The notes beneath the pieces were generated by a model. The model was not told where the DNA came from. It did no database searches and was given only the letters and a program-made list of their open reading frames with translations. A stretch of 64,000 bases of DNA from the NCBI RefSeq assembly GCF_003671765.1, contig NZ_QPIB01000041.1, forward strand, positions 62,001 to 126,000, read 5' to 3'. How positions within the stretch are numbered: position 1 is the first letter of the stretch; each line of letters starts with the position of its first letter. The translations under genes were made by a program, and so were the position numbers. Shown piece after piece: positions 27,971 through 36,520 of the stretch. This DNA is from Xenophilus sp. E41 (lineage in GTDB: Bacteria > Pseudomonadota > Gammaproteobacteria > Burkholderiales > Burkholderiaceae_C).

Positions 27971-28804
27971 ATGACACAACAACTGCAACAGACCATCGAC
28001 GCCGCGTGGGAGAACCGCGCCAACCTCTCGCCCGCGCAGGCGCCCAAGGAGGTGGTCGATGCGGTCGAGCACGTGATCGCCGAACTGAACAACGGCCACC
28101 TGCGCGTGGCCACGCGCGAATCGGTCGGCAAGTGGACCGTGCACCAATGGATCAAGAAGGCCGTGCTGCTGTCCTTCCGCCTCAAGGACAACGAGCAGAT
28201 CCAGGCCGGCTCGCTGGGCTTCTACGACAAGGTGCCGACCAAGTTCTCGCACCTGTCGGCCGGCGAGCTCAAGGAATCGGGCGTGCGCATCGTGCCGCCG
28301 GCCGTGGCGCGCCGCGGCAGCTTCATCGCCAAGGGCGCGATCCTGATGCCCAGCTACGTGAACATCGGCGCCTACGTGGGCGAAGGCTCCATGGTCGACA
28401 CCTGGGCCACGGTGGGTTCGTGCGCGCAGGTCGGCGCCAACGTCCACCTGTCGGGCGGCGTGGGCCTGGGCGGCGTGCTCGAACCGCTGCAGGCCAACCC
28501 GACCATCATCGAGGACAATTGCTTCATCGGCGCCCGCTCCGAGGTGGTCGAGGGCGTGATCGTCGAGGAGAACTCGGTGCTCGGCATGGGCGTGTACATC
28601 GGCCAGAGCACGCCGATCTTCAACCGCGACACCGGCGAGATCAGCTACGGCCGCGTGCCCTCGGGCAGCGTGGTCATCAGCGGCAGCCTGCCCAAGAAGA
28701 CCAAGTCGGGCCAGGACTACAGCACCTACGCAGCGATCATCGTGAAGACGGTCGATGCGCAGACGCGCTCGAAGACCAGCCTCAACGACCTGCTGCGCGA
28801 CTGA
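27971..28804 (+). CDS. dapD: Tetrahydrodipicolinate N-succinyltransferase DapD
   Basis: The 277-residue protein has an alpha-helical N-terminal domain and a left-handed beta-helix of hexapeptide repeats (about residues 100-240, for example [22 protein letters not shown]). It succinylates tetrahydrodipicolinate with succinyl-CoA, committing the pathway to the succinylase branch. Length and sequence are typical of the trimeric DapD. It lies between dapC and a pilus-type ATPase gene; a hairpin-rich 159-bp region follows. Confidence 0.97.
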   Translation: MTQQLQQTIDAAWENRANLSPAQAPKEVVDAVEHVIAELNNGHLRVATRESVGKWTVHQWIKKAVLLSFRLKDNEQIQAGSLGFYDKVPTKFSHLSAGELKESGVRIVPPAVARRGSFIAKGAILMPSYVNIGAYVGEGSMVDTWATVGSCAQVGANVHLSGGVGLGGVLEPLQANPTIIEDNCFIGARSEVVEGVIVEENSVLGMGVYIGQSTPIFNRDTGEISYGRVPSGSVVISGSLPKKTKSGQDYSTYAAIIVKTVDAQTRSKTSLNDLLRD

Positions 28805-28825
28805 AATGCCTGCCCCCCGGCTTTT

Positions 28826-28928
28826 CACGCGCTGCGCGCGTGTAACTCCACCCCCCAAGGGGGAGGCGCGGCCGGCTTGGGGCGGCCCGGCGCTCGGCCG
28901 CCGGCATCAGGCCGCCTTCGGGCGGCCT
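28826..28928. repeat. Hairpin-rich intergenic region between dapD and the pilus ATPase gene
   Basis: Three palindromes follow one another: CACGCGC-TGC-GCGCGTG (28826-28842), a CCCCC/GGGGG stem around 28851-28863, and a perfect 8-bp stem AGGCCGCC-TTCG-GGCGGCCT (28909-28928). The last could act as a terminator or attenuator although it lacks a T-run. Similar C-run/G-run hairpins recur between genes in Comamonadaceae; I have not checked their copy number. Confidence 0.6.
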
Positions 28929-28963
28929 TCTCGCTAGAGACACACCACCACCTGGAGGGCCCG

Positions 28964-30115
28964 ATGGGAACGATGGACCGCATTCTTCGGCTGATGGCCG
29001 AGCGCAAGGCTTCGGACGTGTACCTGTCGGCCCATGCGCCGGCGCAGATCCGCATCAACGGTGCCTGCGTGCCGATCAACTCGCAGATCCTGCCGCCCGA
29101 TGCGCCGCTGGAGCTGCTGCGCGAGGTGGTGGACCCGCTGCGCATCGGCGAGCTGGAGCGCACCGGCGAGCTGAACATGGCCGTGGCCATCGAGGGCGTG
29201 GGCAATTTCCGCATCAGCGCCATGCGCCAGCGCGGCACCTATGCGGTGGTGGTGCGCTACATCGCCAACATCATCCCGGCCTTCGACGAGCTGAACCTGC
29301 CCGAGGTGCTCAAGTCGCTCATCATGGACAAGCGCGGCCTGATCCTGATGGTGGGCGCCACCGGCGCCGGCAAGACGACCACGCTGGCCTCGATGATCGA
29401 CTACCGCAACGAGCACGCCTCGGGCCACATCCTGACGGTGGAAGAGCCGATCGAGTTCACCTACGTGAACAAGATGTCGGTCGTCAACCAGCGCGACGTG
29501 GGCAGCGACACGCAGTCGCTGTCGGTCGCGCTGAAGAACGCCCTGCGCCAGGCGCCCGACGTGATCCAGATCGGCGAGATCCGCGACCGCGAGACGATGA
29601 CCGCCGCCATCGCCTATGCGCAATCGGGCCACCTGTGCCTGGCCACGCTGCACGCCAACAACGCCTACCGCGCGCTCAACCGCATCCTGAGCTTCTACCC
29701 GGTCGAGGTGCGCCCCACCCTGCTGGGCGACCTGGCCGGCGCGCTGCGTGCCGTGGTCGCGCAGCGCCTGCTGCGCACGCCGCGCGGCTCGCGGCTGCCG
29801 GCCGTCGAGGTGATGCTGAACACCGCCCTCGTCGCCGACCTGATCGAGAAGGGCGACTTCTCGGGTGTCAAGGAAGCGATGAACAACTCCATGGCCGAGG
29901 GATCGCAGACCTTCGAGGAAGCCATCGCCAAGCTCATCCTCGACGGCCGCATCAGCCGCGAAGAGGGTCTCGCGCACGCCGATTCGCCCACCAACCTGAT
30001 GTGGCGCCTGCAGAACCACAACGCCGCACCCGCCAGGCCCGACGCCGACCGCCCGCTGATGGACCAGGTCGAGGCGCCCACCTTCACCGAGATCACGCTG
30101 GACGTGCACCACTGA
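28964..30115 (+). CDS. PilT/PilU-family type IV pilus retraction ATPase
   Basis: The 383-residue protein has an N-terminal PAS-like domain ([19 protein letters not shown]) and a RecA-like ATPase core. Walker A is GATGAGKT (residues 131-138), with an Asp box VEEPIEFTY and [12 protein letters not shown] plus the His-box [13 protein letters not shown]. It is closest in kind to PilU, which assists PilT-driven retraction. ATG 28964 is preceded by a strong GGAGG, deciding the start against the longer frame at 28877. It lies between dapD and dapE, with no other pilus gene in the window. Confidence 0.9.
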   Translation: MGTMDRILRLMAERKASDVYLSAHAPAQIRINGACVPINSQILPPDAPLELLREVVDPLRIGELERTGELNMAVAIEGVGNFRISAMRQRGTYAVVVRYIANIIPAFDELNLPEVLKSLIMDKRGLILMVGATGAGKTTTLASMIDYRNEHASGHILTVEEPIEFTYVNKMSVVNQRDVGSDTQSLSVALKNALRQAPDVIQIGEIRDRETMTAAIAYAQSGHLCLATLHANNAYRALNRILSFYPVEVRPTLLGDLAGALRAVVAQRLLRTPRGSRLPAVEVMLNTALVADLIEKGDFSGVKEAMNNSMAEGSQTFEEAIAKLILDGRISREEGLAHADSPTNLMWRLQNHNAAPARPDADRPLMDQVEAPTFTEITLDVHH

Positions 30116-30134
30116 TCCAGCCGCCACGCCCAGC

Positions 30135-31379
30135 ATGTCCCGCACGCTCCAGCTCGCCGAACAACTCATTTCGCGCCCCTCGGTCACGCCGGAGGACGCC
30201 GGCTGCCAGCAGATCCTCGGCGAGCGGCTCGCGAAGCTGGGCTTCTCTCTCGAGACCATCGAGAGCGGGCCGGACAGCTTTCGCGTGACCAACCTCTGGG
30301 CCGTGCGGCGCCCAGCAGCTTCAGAGTCGAATCGGGCTGCAGCGCCCGCCCCGTCTGGGCAGGCAGCTATCGAAAAAATAGCAGATGCCGTGCCGGCGAC
30401 CCGCACGCTGGTCTTCGCCGGCCACACCGACGTGGTGCCCACCGGCCCGCTGGACCAGTGGACCAGCCACCCCTTCACACCCACGCACCGGGACGGCCGC
30501 CTGTATGGACGCGGCGCCTGCGACATGAAGACCTCGCTGGCGGCTTTCGTGGTCGCGATCGAGGAGTTCCTGGCCGCGAACCCTGACCCGGCCATCACGC
30601 TGGCCCTGCTGCTCACCAGCGACGAGGAAGGCCCAGGCGTCGACGGCACGGTCGTCGTCTGCAACGCGCTGGCGGCAAGGGGCGAAGTGCTCGACTGGTG
30701 CATCGTAGGCGAGCCGACCTCGGTCGAGCGCTGCGGCGACATGATCAAGAACGGCCGCCGCGGCACCATGAGCGGCAAGCTCACGGTGCATGGCGTGCAG
30801 GGCCACATCGCCTACCCGCACCTGGCGAAGAACCCGGTGCATGCCTTCGCGCCGGCGCTGGCCGAACTGGTGGCCATCAATGCCGCGGGCGGCTGGGACG
30901 CCGGCAACCAGTACTTCGAGCCCACCAGCTGGCAGATCAGCAACTTCCACGCGGGCACGGGCGCGAGCAACGTCATCCCCGGCAGCGCGGTGATCGACTT
31001 CAACTTCCGCTTCTCGACCGAATCGATCCCCGAATCGCTGCAGGCGCGCGTGAAGGAGGTGCTGGACCGCCACGGCGTCGACCACGACCTCGCATGGACC
31101 GTCGGCGGCCTGCCCTTCCTGACCCCGCCCGGCGCACTGGTGGCGGCCGTGCAGGACGCGATCCGCAGCGAAACCGGCATCGAGACCGAGCTGTCCACCA
31201 GCGGCGGCACGAGCGACGCCCGCTTCATCGCCAAGGTCTGCGCGCAAGTCGTCGAGCTCGGGCCGGTGAACGCCAGCATCCACAAGATCGACGAACACAT
31301 CGAGGTGGACGCGATCGAGACGCTCAAGAACATCTACCGGCGGACGATCGAGGCGCTGGAGGGAACGTTGGGGCGCTGA
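30135..31379 (+). CDS. dapE: Succinyl-diaminopimelate desuccinylase DapE (with repeat-encoded insertion)
   Basis: The 414-residue protein is an M20 metallohydrolase: [11 protein letters not shown] with the first zinc-ligand His, [25 protein letters not shown] with the catalytic Glu, and a C-terminal SGGTSDARF. It hydrolyses N-succinyl-LL-DAP to LL-DAP and succinate. Residues about 63-83 come from a dispersed repeat (30323-30382) and form an Ala/Pro-rich loop between NLWAVRR and TLVFAGHTD, a junction that is short in typical DapE. The catalytic residues remain intact, so activity is expected. Placement with dapC and dapD supports the call. Confidence 0.95.
   Translation: MSRTLQLAEQLISRPSVTPEDAGCQQILGERLAKLGFSLETIESGPDSFRVTNLWAVRRPAASESNRAAAPAPSGQAAIEKIADAVPATRTLVFAGHTDVVPTGPLDQWTSHPFTPTHRDGRLYGRGACDMKTSLAAFVVAIEEFLAANPDPAITLALLLTSDEEGPGVDGTVVVCNALAARGEVLDWCIVGEPTSVERCGDMIKNGRRGTMSGKLTVHGVQGHIAYPHLAKNPVHAFAPALAELVAINAAGGWDAGNQYFEPTSWQISNFHAGTGASNVIPGSAVIDFNFRFSTESIPESLQARVKEVLDRHGVDHDLAWTVGGLPFLTPPGALVAAVQDAIRSETGIETELSTSGGTSDARFIAKVCAQVVELGPVNASIHKIDEHIEVDAIETLKNIYRRTIEALEGTLGR
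30323..30382 (-). repeat. Dispersed two-hairpin repeat, copy B, inside dapE
   Basis: This copy runs in the opposite orientation to copy A. It has a TCGAAT edge, a GC-rich hairpin around 30343-30364, then the 17-nt GCTAT-N7-ATAGC hairpin at 30366-30382. The dapE frame reads through it. It is especially similar to copy C in nadD. Confidence 0.8.
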
Positions 31380-31390
31380 ATGCGGGCATC

Positions 31391-31551
31391 CGTACGCGAA
31401 GGGCGCGAAGGTTTCGCGAAGAACGCGAGATTTTCTTGATGGGCCTGCGCCTCGGCGAATGACCCGGGCGCACCCTGCCTCACCACCCGGCTTTCTTCCT
31501 TTTCAGATACTTTTCGCGTCCTTCGCGGAACCTTCGCGCCCTTCGCGTACG
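31391..31551. repeat. Long inverted repeat built of GCGAAGG-like units, dapE-prmB intergenic
   Basis: The left arm 31391-31428 and right arm 31514-31551 are inverted copies matching at 36 of 38 positions, separated by 85 bp. Each arm is a near-periodic run of GCGAAGG-type heptamers. The whole could fold into a large stem after dapE or represent a small mobile unit; no ORF of note lies between the arms. Confidence 0.8.
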
Positions 31552-31569
31552 GCTGTCCGACTTCCACCC

Positions 31570-32448
31570 ATGCCCACCGTCCTCCACCTGATCGAACAAT
31601 CCGCCGCCCGCCTCGATGCGGCCGGCGTGGGCTATGGCCACGGCACGACGAACGCCTTCGACGAGGCGGCTTGGCTGGTGCTGTGGCGGCTGCGGCTGCC
31701 GCTGGATGACCTGGACGCCGTCGCAGAACGCGAGGTGTCGCCGGGCGCGCAGGCGCAGGTCGAGGCCCTGGTCGACAAACGCATCGCCAGCCGCAAACCG
31801 GCCGCCTACCTCACCAAGGAGGCATGGTTGCAGGGCGTGTCCTTCTACGTCGACGAGCGCGCGATCGTGCCGCGCAGCTTCATCGCCGAACTGATCGCCG
31901 ACGGCAGCATCGACCCGTGGCTCAGCGACTGCACCCAGGCGGTATTGGACCTGTGCACCGGCAACGGCAGCCTGGCCGTGCTCGCCGCCATGGCCTGGCC
32001 GGAGGTGCGGGTCGACGCCGCCGACATCTCGCCGCCCGCGCTGGAAGTCGCGGCGATCAACGTCGCCCGGCACGCGCTCGACGCGCGCATCACGCTGCGC
32101 GAGAGCGACGGTCTGGCCGCCCTGTCCGGCCCGTACGACCTGATCCTGTGCAACCCGCCCTACGTCAATGCGCGGAGCATGGCGGCATTGCCGGCGGAGT
32201 ACCGGGCCGAGCCCGAGCTCGCGCTGGCCGGCGGCGAGGACGGCATGGACTTCGTGCGCCAGCTCTTCGCCGATGCGCCCTCGCGCATGACCGAGGCCGC
32301 CGTGCTGGTGCTGGAGATCGGCAACGAGCGCGACCACTTCGAGGCGGCCTTTGCATCGCTGGAGGTGGTCTGGCTCGAAACCAGCGCCGGCGACGAGCAG
32401 GTGCTGCTGGTCACCCGGCAGGCACTCGCCGGCATGACGCCGCCCTGA
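31570..32448 (+). CDS. prmB: Ribosomal protein L3 N5-glutamine methyltransferase PrmB
   Basis: The 292-residue protein has an N-terminal helical domain and a class I SAM fold (VLDLCTGNGSLAVLAAM), with the catalytic NPPYV motif (ILCNPPYVNARSM) that binds the target glutamine. This combination is specific for PrmB/PrmC enzymes; the N-terminal extension and ASRKPAAYLTKEAWL region fit PrmB, which methylates L3. ATG 31570 (MPTVLHLIEQS) is the likely start; the longer frame reads through the upstream inverted repeat. Confidence 0.92.
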   Translation: MPTVLHLIEQSAARLDAAGVGYGHGTTNAFDEAAWLVLWRLRLPLDDLDAVAEREVSPGAQAQVEALVDKRIASRKPAAYLTKEAWLQGVSFYVDERAIVPRSFIAELIADGSIDPWLSDCTQAVLDLCTGNGSLAVLAAMAWPEVRVDAADISPPALEVAAINVARHALDARITLRESDGLAALSGPYDLILCNPPYVNARSMAALPAEYRAEPELALAGGEDGMDFVRQLFADAPSRMTEAAVLVLEIGNERDHFEAAFASLEVVWLETSAGDEQVLLVTRQALAGMTPP

Positions 32449-32460
32449 GGGCGGCCGAAA

Positions 32461-32526
32461 TGCTATCGAATTCATAGCGGCCAGCACCCGCCGGATGGGC
32501 GCTGCAGCCACTTTTTCCTCGGAATT
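32461..32526 (+). repeat. Dispersed two-hairpin repeat, copy D, intergenic
   Basis: The 17-nt hairpin GCTAT-N7-ATAGC (32462-32478) is followed by a CACCCGCC/GGGCGCT hairpin, TGCAGCC and a T-run. It starts 12 bp after the prmB stop, in the same orientation as copy A, and could act as a terminator. Confidence 0.8.
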
Positions 32527-32576
32527 CCTGCCCTGCGCGCAGGGCCCCGCGGCGCGCCCGAACCCGGCCGCGCCGG

Positions 32577-32582
32577 GATAAT
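32577..32582 (+). promoter_or_regulatory. -10-like GATAAT before the ABC-F gene
   Basis: GATAAT lies 13 nt before the ATG at 32596, spacing that would give a very short 5' leader. No clear -35 is seen. Confidence 0.35.
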
Positions 32583-32595
32583 CGGACCCCAGTCC

Positions 32596-34614
32596 ATGAT
32601 CACTCTCAAGAACGTCATCCTGCGCCGCAGCGCCAAAGTGCTGCTCGACGGCGCGACCGTCACCATCAACCCCGGCGAGAAGGTCGGTCTGGTCGGGCGC
32701 AACGGCGCCGGCAAGTCCACCCTGTTCGCACTGCTCAACGGCGGCCTGCACGAGGACGGCGGCGATTTCTCGATGCCCCGGCAATGGCGCCTGGCCCAGG
32801 TCGCGCAGAACATGCCCGAGACCAGCGAGTCGGCCACCGACTTCGTGGTGGCGGGCGACACGCGCCTGGTCGAACTGCGCGAGCAGCTCGCTGCTGCCGA
32901 AACGGCGCATGCCGCCGACCCGGACGATGCGGACGCCGGCATGGCCCTGGCGCATGCCTACACCGACCTGGCCGATGCTGGAGAGCACGATGCCGTGCCG
33001 CGTGCCCAAGCGCTCATCCTGGGCCTGGGCTTCAAGGTGCACGAGCTGGACCAGCCGGTCGACAGCTTCTCGGGCGGCTGGCGCATGCGCCTGCAGCTGG
33101 CGCGCGCGCTGATGTGCCCGAGCGACCTGCTGCTGCTCGACGAACCCACCAACCACCTGGACCTGGACGCGCTGGTCTGGCTCGAGGCCTGGCTGCAGCG
33201 CTACGCCGGCACCATGATCGTCATCAGCCACGACCGCGAGTTCCTCGACGCCGTGACCGACGTGACGCTGCACATCGAGCATGCCAAGCTCACGCGCTAC
33301 GGCGGCAACTACAGCAAGTTCGAGGACATGCGCGCGCTGCAGCTGGAACAGCAGCAGGCCGCCTTCGCCAAGCAGCAGGAAAAGATCGCCCACCTGCAGA
33401 AGTTCATCGACCGCTTCAAGGCCAAGGCCAGCAAGGCCAAGCAGGCGCAAAGCCGCGTCAAGGCGCTGGAGCGCATGGAGCGCGTGGCGCCGCTGCTGGC
33501 CGAGGCCGACTTCACCTTCGAGTTCAAGGAGCCGGCCAACATCCCCAACCCGATGCTCACCGTGAGCGACGCGAGCTTCGGCTATGTGCAGGAGGATGCG
33601 CCGCCCAAGGTGATCCTCACCCACGTCAACCGCTCGGTGCTCGCGGGCCAGCGCATCGGCATCCTGGGCGCCAACGGCCAGGGCAAGTCGACGCTGGTCA
33701 AGACCATCGCCCGCGAGATGGGCGCGCTGGCCGGCACCGTGACCGAGGGCAAGGGCCTGAACATCGGCTACTTCGCGCAGCAGGAACTCGACGTGCTGCA
33801 CCCCGGCAGCAACCCGCTGGAGCACATGGTGCGCCTGGCGCGCGACCTCGGCCCGCAATCGCGCGAGCGCAGCACCGAACAGGACCTGCGCGGCTTCCTG
33901 GGCAGCTTCAACTTTAGCGGCGACATGGTCAAGCAGCCGGTGGGCACCATGAGCGGCGGCGAGAAGGCCCGGCTGGTGCTGGCCATGATGGTCTGGCAGC
34001 GCCCCAACCTGCTGCTGCTGGACGAGCCGACCAACCACCTGGACCTGGCCACCCGCGAGGCGCTGGCCGTCGCGCTCAACGAGTTCGAGGGCACGCTGAT
34101 GCTGGTCAGCCACGACCGGGCACTGCTGCGCTCGGTGTGCGACGAGTTCTGGCTGGTGGGCCGTGGCGCCGTCAAGGACTTCGACGGCGACCTGGACGAC
34201 TACCAGCGCTACCTGCTCGACGAGGCCAAGCGCCAGCGCGAACTGGCCAAGCAGGCGGCCGAGCCGCCGGCACCCGCACCGGCGCCGGCACCGGCCGCTG
34301 CGGCCCCTGCACCCGCCTCGCCCCGCCAGGCGTCCGACGGCGACGGCCGCGCGCAGCGCCAGCGCAGCGCGCAGGAGCGCCAGCAGCGCGCCGAGCAGAC
34401 CCGCCCCTTGCGCAAGGAGCTGGCGAGCATCGACGCGCGCCTGGCCAGCGCCGGCGCGGAGAAGTCGGCGCTCGAAGCGCGGCTGGCACAGCCGCTGCCC
34501 GCGCCCGAGATCGCCGACGCCGGCCGCAAGCTCAAACTGCTGGGCGACGAGATCGAGGCCCTGGAGGAACGCTGGATGACGCTGTCCGAACAGATCGAGG
34601 CGCTCGCCGCCTGA
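32596..34614 (+). CDS. ABC-F family ATPase (YheS/Uup-like)
   Basis: The 672-residue protein has two ABC domains without membrane segments: Walker A GRNGAGKST with signature FSGGWRMRLQLARAL, then GANGQGKST with signature MSGGEKARLVLAMM. A linker between domains is rich in Lys/Gln (KQQEKIAHLQKFIDRFKAKA). An Ala/Pro-rich tether (about residues 552-580) leads to a C-terminal coiled coil. ABC-F proteins act on ribosomes, clearing stalled or misplaced peptidyl-tRNA; the tether and coiled coil fit the YheS/Uup group. The next gene starts 17 bp later. Confidence 0.93.
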   Translation: MITLKNVILRRSAKVLLDGATVTINPGEKVGLVGRNGAGKSTLFALLNGGLHEDGGDFSMPRQWRLAQVAQNMPETSESATDFVVAGDTRLVELREQLAAAETAHAADPDDADAGMALAHAYTDLADAGEHDAVPRAQALILGLGFKVHELDQPVDSFSGGWRMRLQLARALMCPSDLLLLDEPTNHLDLDALVWLEAWLQRYAGTMIVISHDREFLDAVTDVTLHIEHAKLTRYGGNYSKFEDMRALQLEQQQAAFAKQQEKIAHLQKFIDRFKAKASKAKQAQSRVKALERMERVAPLLAEADFTFEFKEPANIPNPMLTVSDASFGYVQEDAPPKVILTHVNRSVLAGQRIGILGANGQGKSTLVKTIAREMGALAGTVTEGKGLNIGYFAQQELDVLHPGSNPLEHMVRLARDLGPQSRERSTEQDLRGFLGSFNFSGDMVKQPVGTMSGGEKARLVLAMMVWQRPNLLLLDEPTNHLDLATREALAVALNEFEGTLMLVSHDRALLRSVCDEFWLVGRGAVKDFDGDLDDYQRYLLDEAKRQRELAKQAAEPPAPAPAPAPAAAAPAPASPRQASDGDGRAQRQRSAQERQQRAEQTRPLRKELASIDARLASAGAEKSALEARLAQPLPAPEIADAGRKLKLLGDEIEALEERWMTLSEQIEALAA

Positions 34615-34631
34615 AAAGAAGGTGTGACCCC

Positions 34632-35204
34632 ATGCCGTCCGCCACCGAACTCGCCCAGGGCGACCCCGCCCTCCTCGCCGCCATTCGCCGCAGCCGGCGC
34701 CTGCTGGGCCGCAAGGCGCTGATGGCCGCGGCCGCCAGCGCCGTGCCGGTGCCGGGCATCGACTTCGCCGCCGACGCCGCGCTGCTGGCGCGCCTGGTGC
34801 CGCAGATCAGCGCCGAGTTCGGCCTGGCCGCGCCGCAGATTGCGCACCTGTCGCCGCATCAGCGCGAGCGGGTGATGCAGATGGCGGGCAGCCTGGGCAC
34901 GGTGCTGGTCGGCAAGCTCGTCACGCGCGACCTGCTCATGACGCTGGCGCGCCACGCCGGCATGAAGCTGAGCGCCAAGCAGGCCGCCCGCTTCGTGCCG
35001 CTGGCGGGCCAGGTCGTGTCGGCCGCGCTGGGCTACGCGGCGCTGCGCGCCATGGGGGAGCAGCACATCAAGGACTGCGTGCAGGTCGCGCGGGCCGCAC
35101 AACTGGTGCTGCCGGGGCCGGTGGGCGCGAACGGCCGGACCGAGGCGGCTGCCCTGTCTCCGGGCGCCCCTCGGCCCTTCTGGCGCCGGTTGAGCGCGCG
35201 CTGA
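34632..35204 (+). CDS. Hypothetical protein, DUF697/EcsC-like
   Basis: This 190-residue protein is Ala/Leu-rich with two weak hydrophobic stretches (AAAASAVPVPGIDFAADAALL and FVPLAGQVVSAALGYAALRAMG). The pattern of a PVPG-D segment followed by a second small-residue helix and a T/A-G-rich segment recalls the DUF697/EcsC type of membrane-associated domains. I do not recognise a specific family with confidence. It follows the ABC-F gene by 17 bp and may be co-transcribed; the C-terminus is a low-complexity Pro/Arg tail. Confidence 0.55.
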   Translation: MPSATELAQGDPALLAAIRRSRRLLGRKALMAAAASAVPVPGIDFAADAALLARLVPQISAEFGLAAPQIAHLSPHQRERVMQMAGSLGTVLVGKLVTRDLLMTLARHAGMKLSAKQAARFVPLAGQVVSAALGYAALRAMGEQHIKDCVQVARAAQLVLPGPVGANGRTEAAALSPGAPRPFWRRLSAR

Positions 35205-35441
35205 ATGCCGGCTCACCCCGAGGGTGGCGATGCCCGACCCCGCGACGGGGGCAAAACAGTCGGCTGCCACACAGTTTCACGTGATGGAATGAAATCGGTC
35301 TTCAGATTGGCGCGCGTCGCGTGGCATAGTGTGTTTCAGGGGAATGACATCCACATGGCCCGCCGCCGACACGCCGACGTGCCGGCCGGACGGGACAGCA
35401 AAGCGCAGGGCTTCCGCTTCGGAATCCGGGAGAAACGAAGC

Positions 35442-35678
35442 ATGAACAACGCAGAACTTGCAGCGTCGGTGGAACGGCTCATGAATTGGGTCGATTACTA
35501 CCTGCACTGCGAACTCGACGACGAATACCAGCACGACAAGCCGCAGACTGCGCGCATGCAGCTGGAGGCTGCGCTGCGTGAAGAGCTGTTGCGCGCGCAT
35601 GCGCACGGGGTGGTTGCCTCGGTTTCCGCCGGTGCTCGCGAGGCCGGGGCAGGCACACGCGACGACGTGGTCCGCTGA
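35442..35678 (+). CDS. Small hypothetical protein
   Basis: The 78-residue protein starts MNNAELAASVERLMNWVDYYLHCELDDEYQH. A GGGAGAAACGAAG stretch ahead of ATG 35442 is a reasonable ribosome binding site. It is acidic in the first half, with two Tyr and a Cys, then a helix (MQLEAALREELLRAHAHG) and a Gly/Ala tail. I recognise no domain. The 237 bp upstream contain no other gene; a longer in-frame extension to 35205 looks non-coding. Confidence 0.5.
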   Translation: MNNAELAASVERLMNWVDYYLHCELDDEYQHDKPQTARMQLEAALREELLRAHAHGVVASVSAGAREAGAGTRDDVVR

Positions 35679-35704
35679 GCCCGCAGCCGTCGCGCCTTCG
35701 ACGC

Positions 35705-36142
35705 CTAGGCGAACAGCGCGGTGTAGCGCCGCTGCATCTCCTCGGGGGTGACCTTCTCGATCTCGTGGCCGATCAGCCAGCGGTGCCCGAAGGGGTCGCG
35801 CACGGTGCCGGAGCGCTCGCCATAGAAGTGGTTTTCCGGCGCCCGCTCCAGCGTTGCACCCGCGGACACCGCGCGGGCCACCATCGCATCGGCATCGTCG
35901 ACATGCAGGTGCAGCGTCACCGGCGTCGCACCCAGCCCGTCCGGGCTGCGCACGCCCATCTCGGGATACTCCTCCGACAGCATCAGCGTGTGGCCATCCA
36001 GGTCCATCTCGGCATGGCCTACGCGCCCGTCGGGCTCGGTCAGCCGGAACAGCTCGGACGCGCCGAAGGCGCGGGTGTAGAAGTCCATCGCGGCGCGCGC
36101 GTCGCGCACGCACAGGTAGGCATAGAGGGCTTGAACGGCCAT
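35705..36142 (-). CDS. VOC-family (glyoxalase-like) protein
   Basis: The 145-residue protein has the beta-alpha-beta-beta-beta module pattern of vicinal oxygen chelate proteins: YAYLCVRDARAAMDFYTRAFGA at the start, GHTLMLSEEYPE, and VRDPFGHRWLIGHEIEKVTPEE at the end. This is the PhnB/YdeR-like group, which is not a proven enzyme. The start ATG 36142 (MAVQALYAYL) fits; the frame runs further upstream into the tRNA region and is not coding there. Confidence 0.85.
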   Translation of the reverse strand: MAVQALYAYLCVRDARAAMDFYTRAFGASELFRLTEPDGRVGHAEMDLDGHTLMLSEEYPEMGVRSPDGLGATPVTLHLHVDDADAMVARAVSAGATLERAPENHFYGERSGTVRDPFGHRWLIGHEIEKVTPEEMQRRYTALFA

Positions 36143-36293
36143 GCGGGCTCCATCGTTGGGTGTGGAAGGCCCGCATTCTGAGCCGCGGCCTGCCTGCCGT
36201 GTTGCAGGAATTCGACCTGCCTCGGCTCCGCATGGGCACATGGCACGCGTCGCATTGCGATGGGAGCTTCTTCGCTCGAGCGCGGTGGTCCGG

Positions 36294-36335
36294 GCCAAAA
36301 CAAAAGAGCGCGCTCGCCAAAAGCGAGCGCGCTCT
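36294..36335 (-). terminator. Rho-independent terminator of tRNA-Lys
   Basis: A 13-bp stem AGAGCGCGCTCGC / GCGAGCGCGCTCT with a 5-nt loop (36305-36335) is followed on the minus strand by TTTGTTTT. It lies 8 bp beyond the tRNA 3' end. Confidence 0.9.
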
Positions 36336-36342
36336 GCAGGGG

Positions 36343-36418
36343 TGGTAGGACGTGCGTGACTCGAACACGCGACCAACGGATTAAAAGTCCGCTGCTCTAC
36401 CAACTGAGCTAACGTCCC
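36343..36418 (-). tRNA. tRNA-Lys (anticodon UUU)
   Basis: The 76-nt minus-strand sequence folds as a cloverleaf. It has the D arm GCTC/GAGC, an anticodon stem GCGGA/TCCGT around loop CTTTTAA (anticodon TTT), T arm GCGTG/CACGC with loop TTCGAGT, and encoded CCA. The first acceptor pair is a G1-U72 wobble rather than G-C. No other tRNA is adjacent. Confidence 0.96.
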
Positions 36419-36520
36419 CCGGATGTCTGGCGATCGCCCTGGGCGGGCCACCGCGCTTGTCTTGTTTTTCTTTTGATTTCTTCTGCTCTTGCCTATGCGG
36501 CAAAGCCCACGATTATAGCG

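Noticed and set aside
28826-28928. Possible integron attC site or mobile element end
   Set aside because: Hairpins are present but there is no integrase, no core-site pair and no cassette structure; the repeats look like spacer palindromes.
31391-31551. CRISPR-like array
   Set aside because: Heptad units are contiguous without spacers and no cas gene is present; it is an inverted repeat.
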